64,000 bases of DNA from Mucilaginibacter rubeus (GTDB lineage Bacteria > Bacteroidota > Bacteroidia > Sphingobacteriales > Sphingobacteriaceae). Numbering within the stretch: position 1 is the stretch's first letter; the number at the start of each line of letters is the position of its first letter. The notes below the pieces were generated by a model. It did not search any database and was not told the DNA's origin. It saw only the letters and a program-made list of their open reading frames with translations. Position numbers and translations under genes: made by a program. The DNA lies in NCBI RefSeq assembly GCF_014643835.1, contig NZ_BMKD01000001.1:1567558-1631557 (forward strand), read 5' to 3'. Below, in pieces: positions 63,876 through 64,000 of the stretch.

Positions 63876-64000
63876 TGTCTTGTCCTGAAATAGGTTTACA
63901 CATCAGTAAACAAAAATGGAAAGATATTCAAAAGTGTATGGGGGTAAATGGCAGAGCCAGTACAGTGAGGAGTTTAAGCGAAAAATTTGCCAGGAATATT
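63876..64000 (+). mobile_element. Left end of an IS3-family-like insertion sequence
   Basis: TGTCTTGTCCTGAAATAGG at about 63876-63894 has the look of a terminal inverted repeat of Bacteroidota IS3-type elements (TGTCCTGAAATAGGTT... family), about 40 bases before a transposase start. The element runs off the window, so its other end and target duplication are not seen. Confidence 0.55.
63916..64000 (+). CDS. IS3-type transposase OrfA, N-terminal fragment (cut by window edge)
   Basis: The first 28 codons from ATG 63916 read MERYSKVYGGKWQSQYSEEF and then KRKICQEY. The YSEEFKRKICQEY stretch is the first helix of the helix-turn-helix of IS3/IS911-type OrfA proteins (pattern YS-x-E-F-K-x-x-V/I). 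The rest lies outside the window. Confidence 0.6.
   Translation, partial: MERYSKVYGGKWQSQYSEEFKRKICQEY

Noticed and set aside
1-64000. CRISPR arrays, tRNA, rRNA and prophage genes
   Set aside because: No regularly spaced repeats, no tRNA-like cloverleaf or rRNA sequence and no phage structural genes were seen.

Overview
The window comes from a member of the Bacteroidota, most likely a Sphingobacteriaceae soil or plant-associated genus such as Mucilaginibacter or Pedobacter. The evidence is two SusC/SusD pairs, one with an ECF sigma/FecR pair, promoter elements of the TAnnTTTG type, few Shine-Dalgarno sites, DUF1304, DUF3570 and DUF4266 proteins, and a one-piece CzcA-TolC fusion. The genus is an inference. 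I saw no rRNA, tRNA or CRISPR array.

Left part (1-14 kb): the start of a phoH-like gene; a candidate structured RNA of about 330 nt just upstream of it; a paired radical-SAM protein and its DUF4130-type partner; a small conserved exported protein; a lipoprotein with a c-type heme motif and FG-GAP repeats; a SusC/SusD pair; a 1.2-kb gene-poor stretch with a direct repeat and a possible transposon scar; and a trypsin-like protease with a PDZ domain and a degenerate second protease domain.

14-27 kb: one minus-strand block reading sigma factor, FecR, SusC with STN domain, SusD, DUF4843 lipoprotein, PKD-like lipoprotein, TlpA/DUF4369 protein, ThuA-like/DsbD-alpha fusion and TlpA. This is a cell-surface-signalled uptake locus joined to periplasmic thiol-disulfide proteins, with hairpin terminators after fecR and at the end of the block.

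28-64 kb: a stress and energy island. It holds an alpha-glucan phosphorylase homologue, a heavy-metal RND efflux operon, phosphoketolase, an HdeD-like membrane protein, Hsp20, four intact universal stress proteins plus one truncated, a LOG-family protein, an L,D-transpeptidase homologue lacking its catalytic residues, two P-type ATPases of different types, a zinc alcohol dehydrogenase, an AI-2E-family protein and a small membrane protein. Reading the upstream regions by eye, I find a dyad of the FNR/CRP kind (TGA-N6-TCA, including one perfect TTGAT-N4-ATCAA) before eleven of these transcription units. In most of them it lies about 42 bp upstream of the start predicted from a TAnnTTTG-like element. 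This suggests one class-II-activated regulon, probably responding to low oxygen or redox state, comparable in content to the DosR and Anr regulons of other phyla. No regulator gene of that family is in the window. Inside the island two genes have decayed: a PAS-histidine kinase reduced to its two ends and a usp truncated after about 37 codons.

Embedded in the island at 48-56 kb are an OmpR-type two-component system, a cytochrome b561-like protein, and a tight six-gene operon (Rieske protein, thioredoxin, ApbE flavin transferase without a signal peptide, DUF4266, DUF3570, VIT1/CCC1-type transporter) that looks like an extracytoplasmic flavinylation/redox system. The right edge enters an IS3-type insertion sequence.
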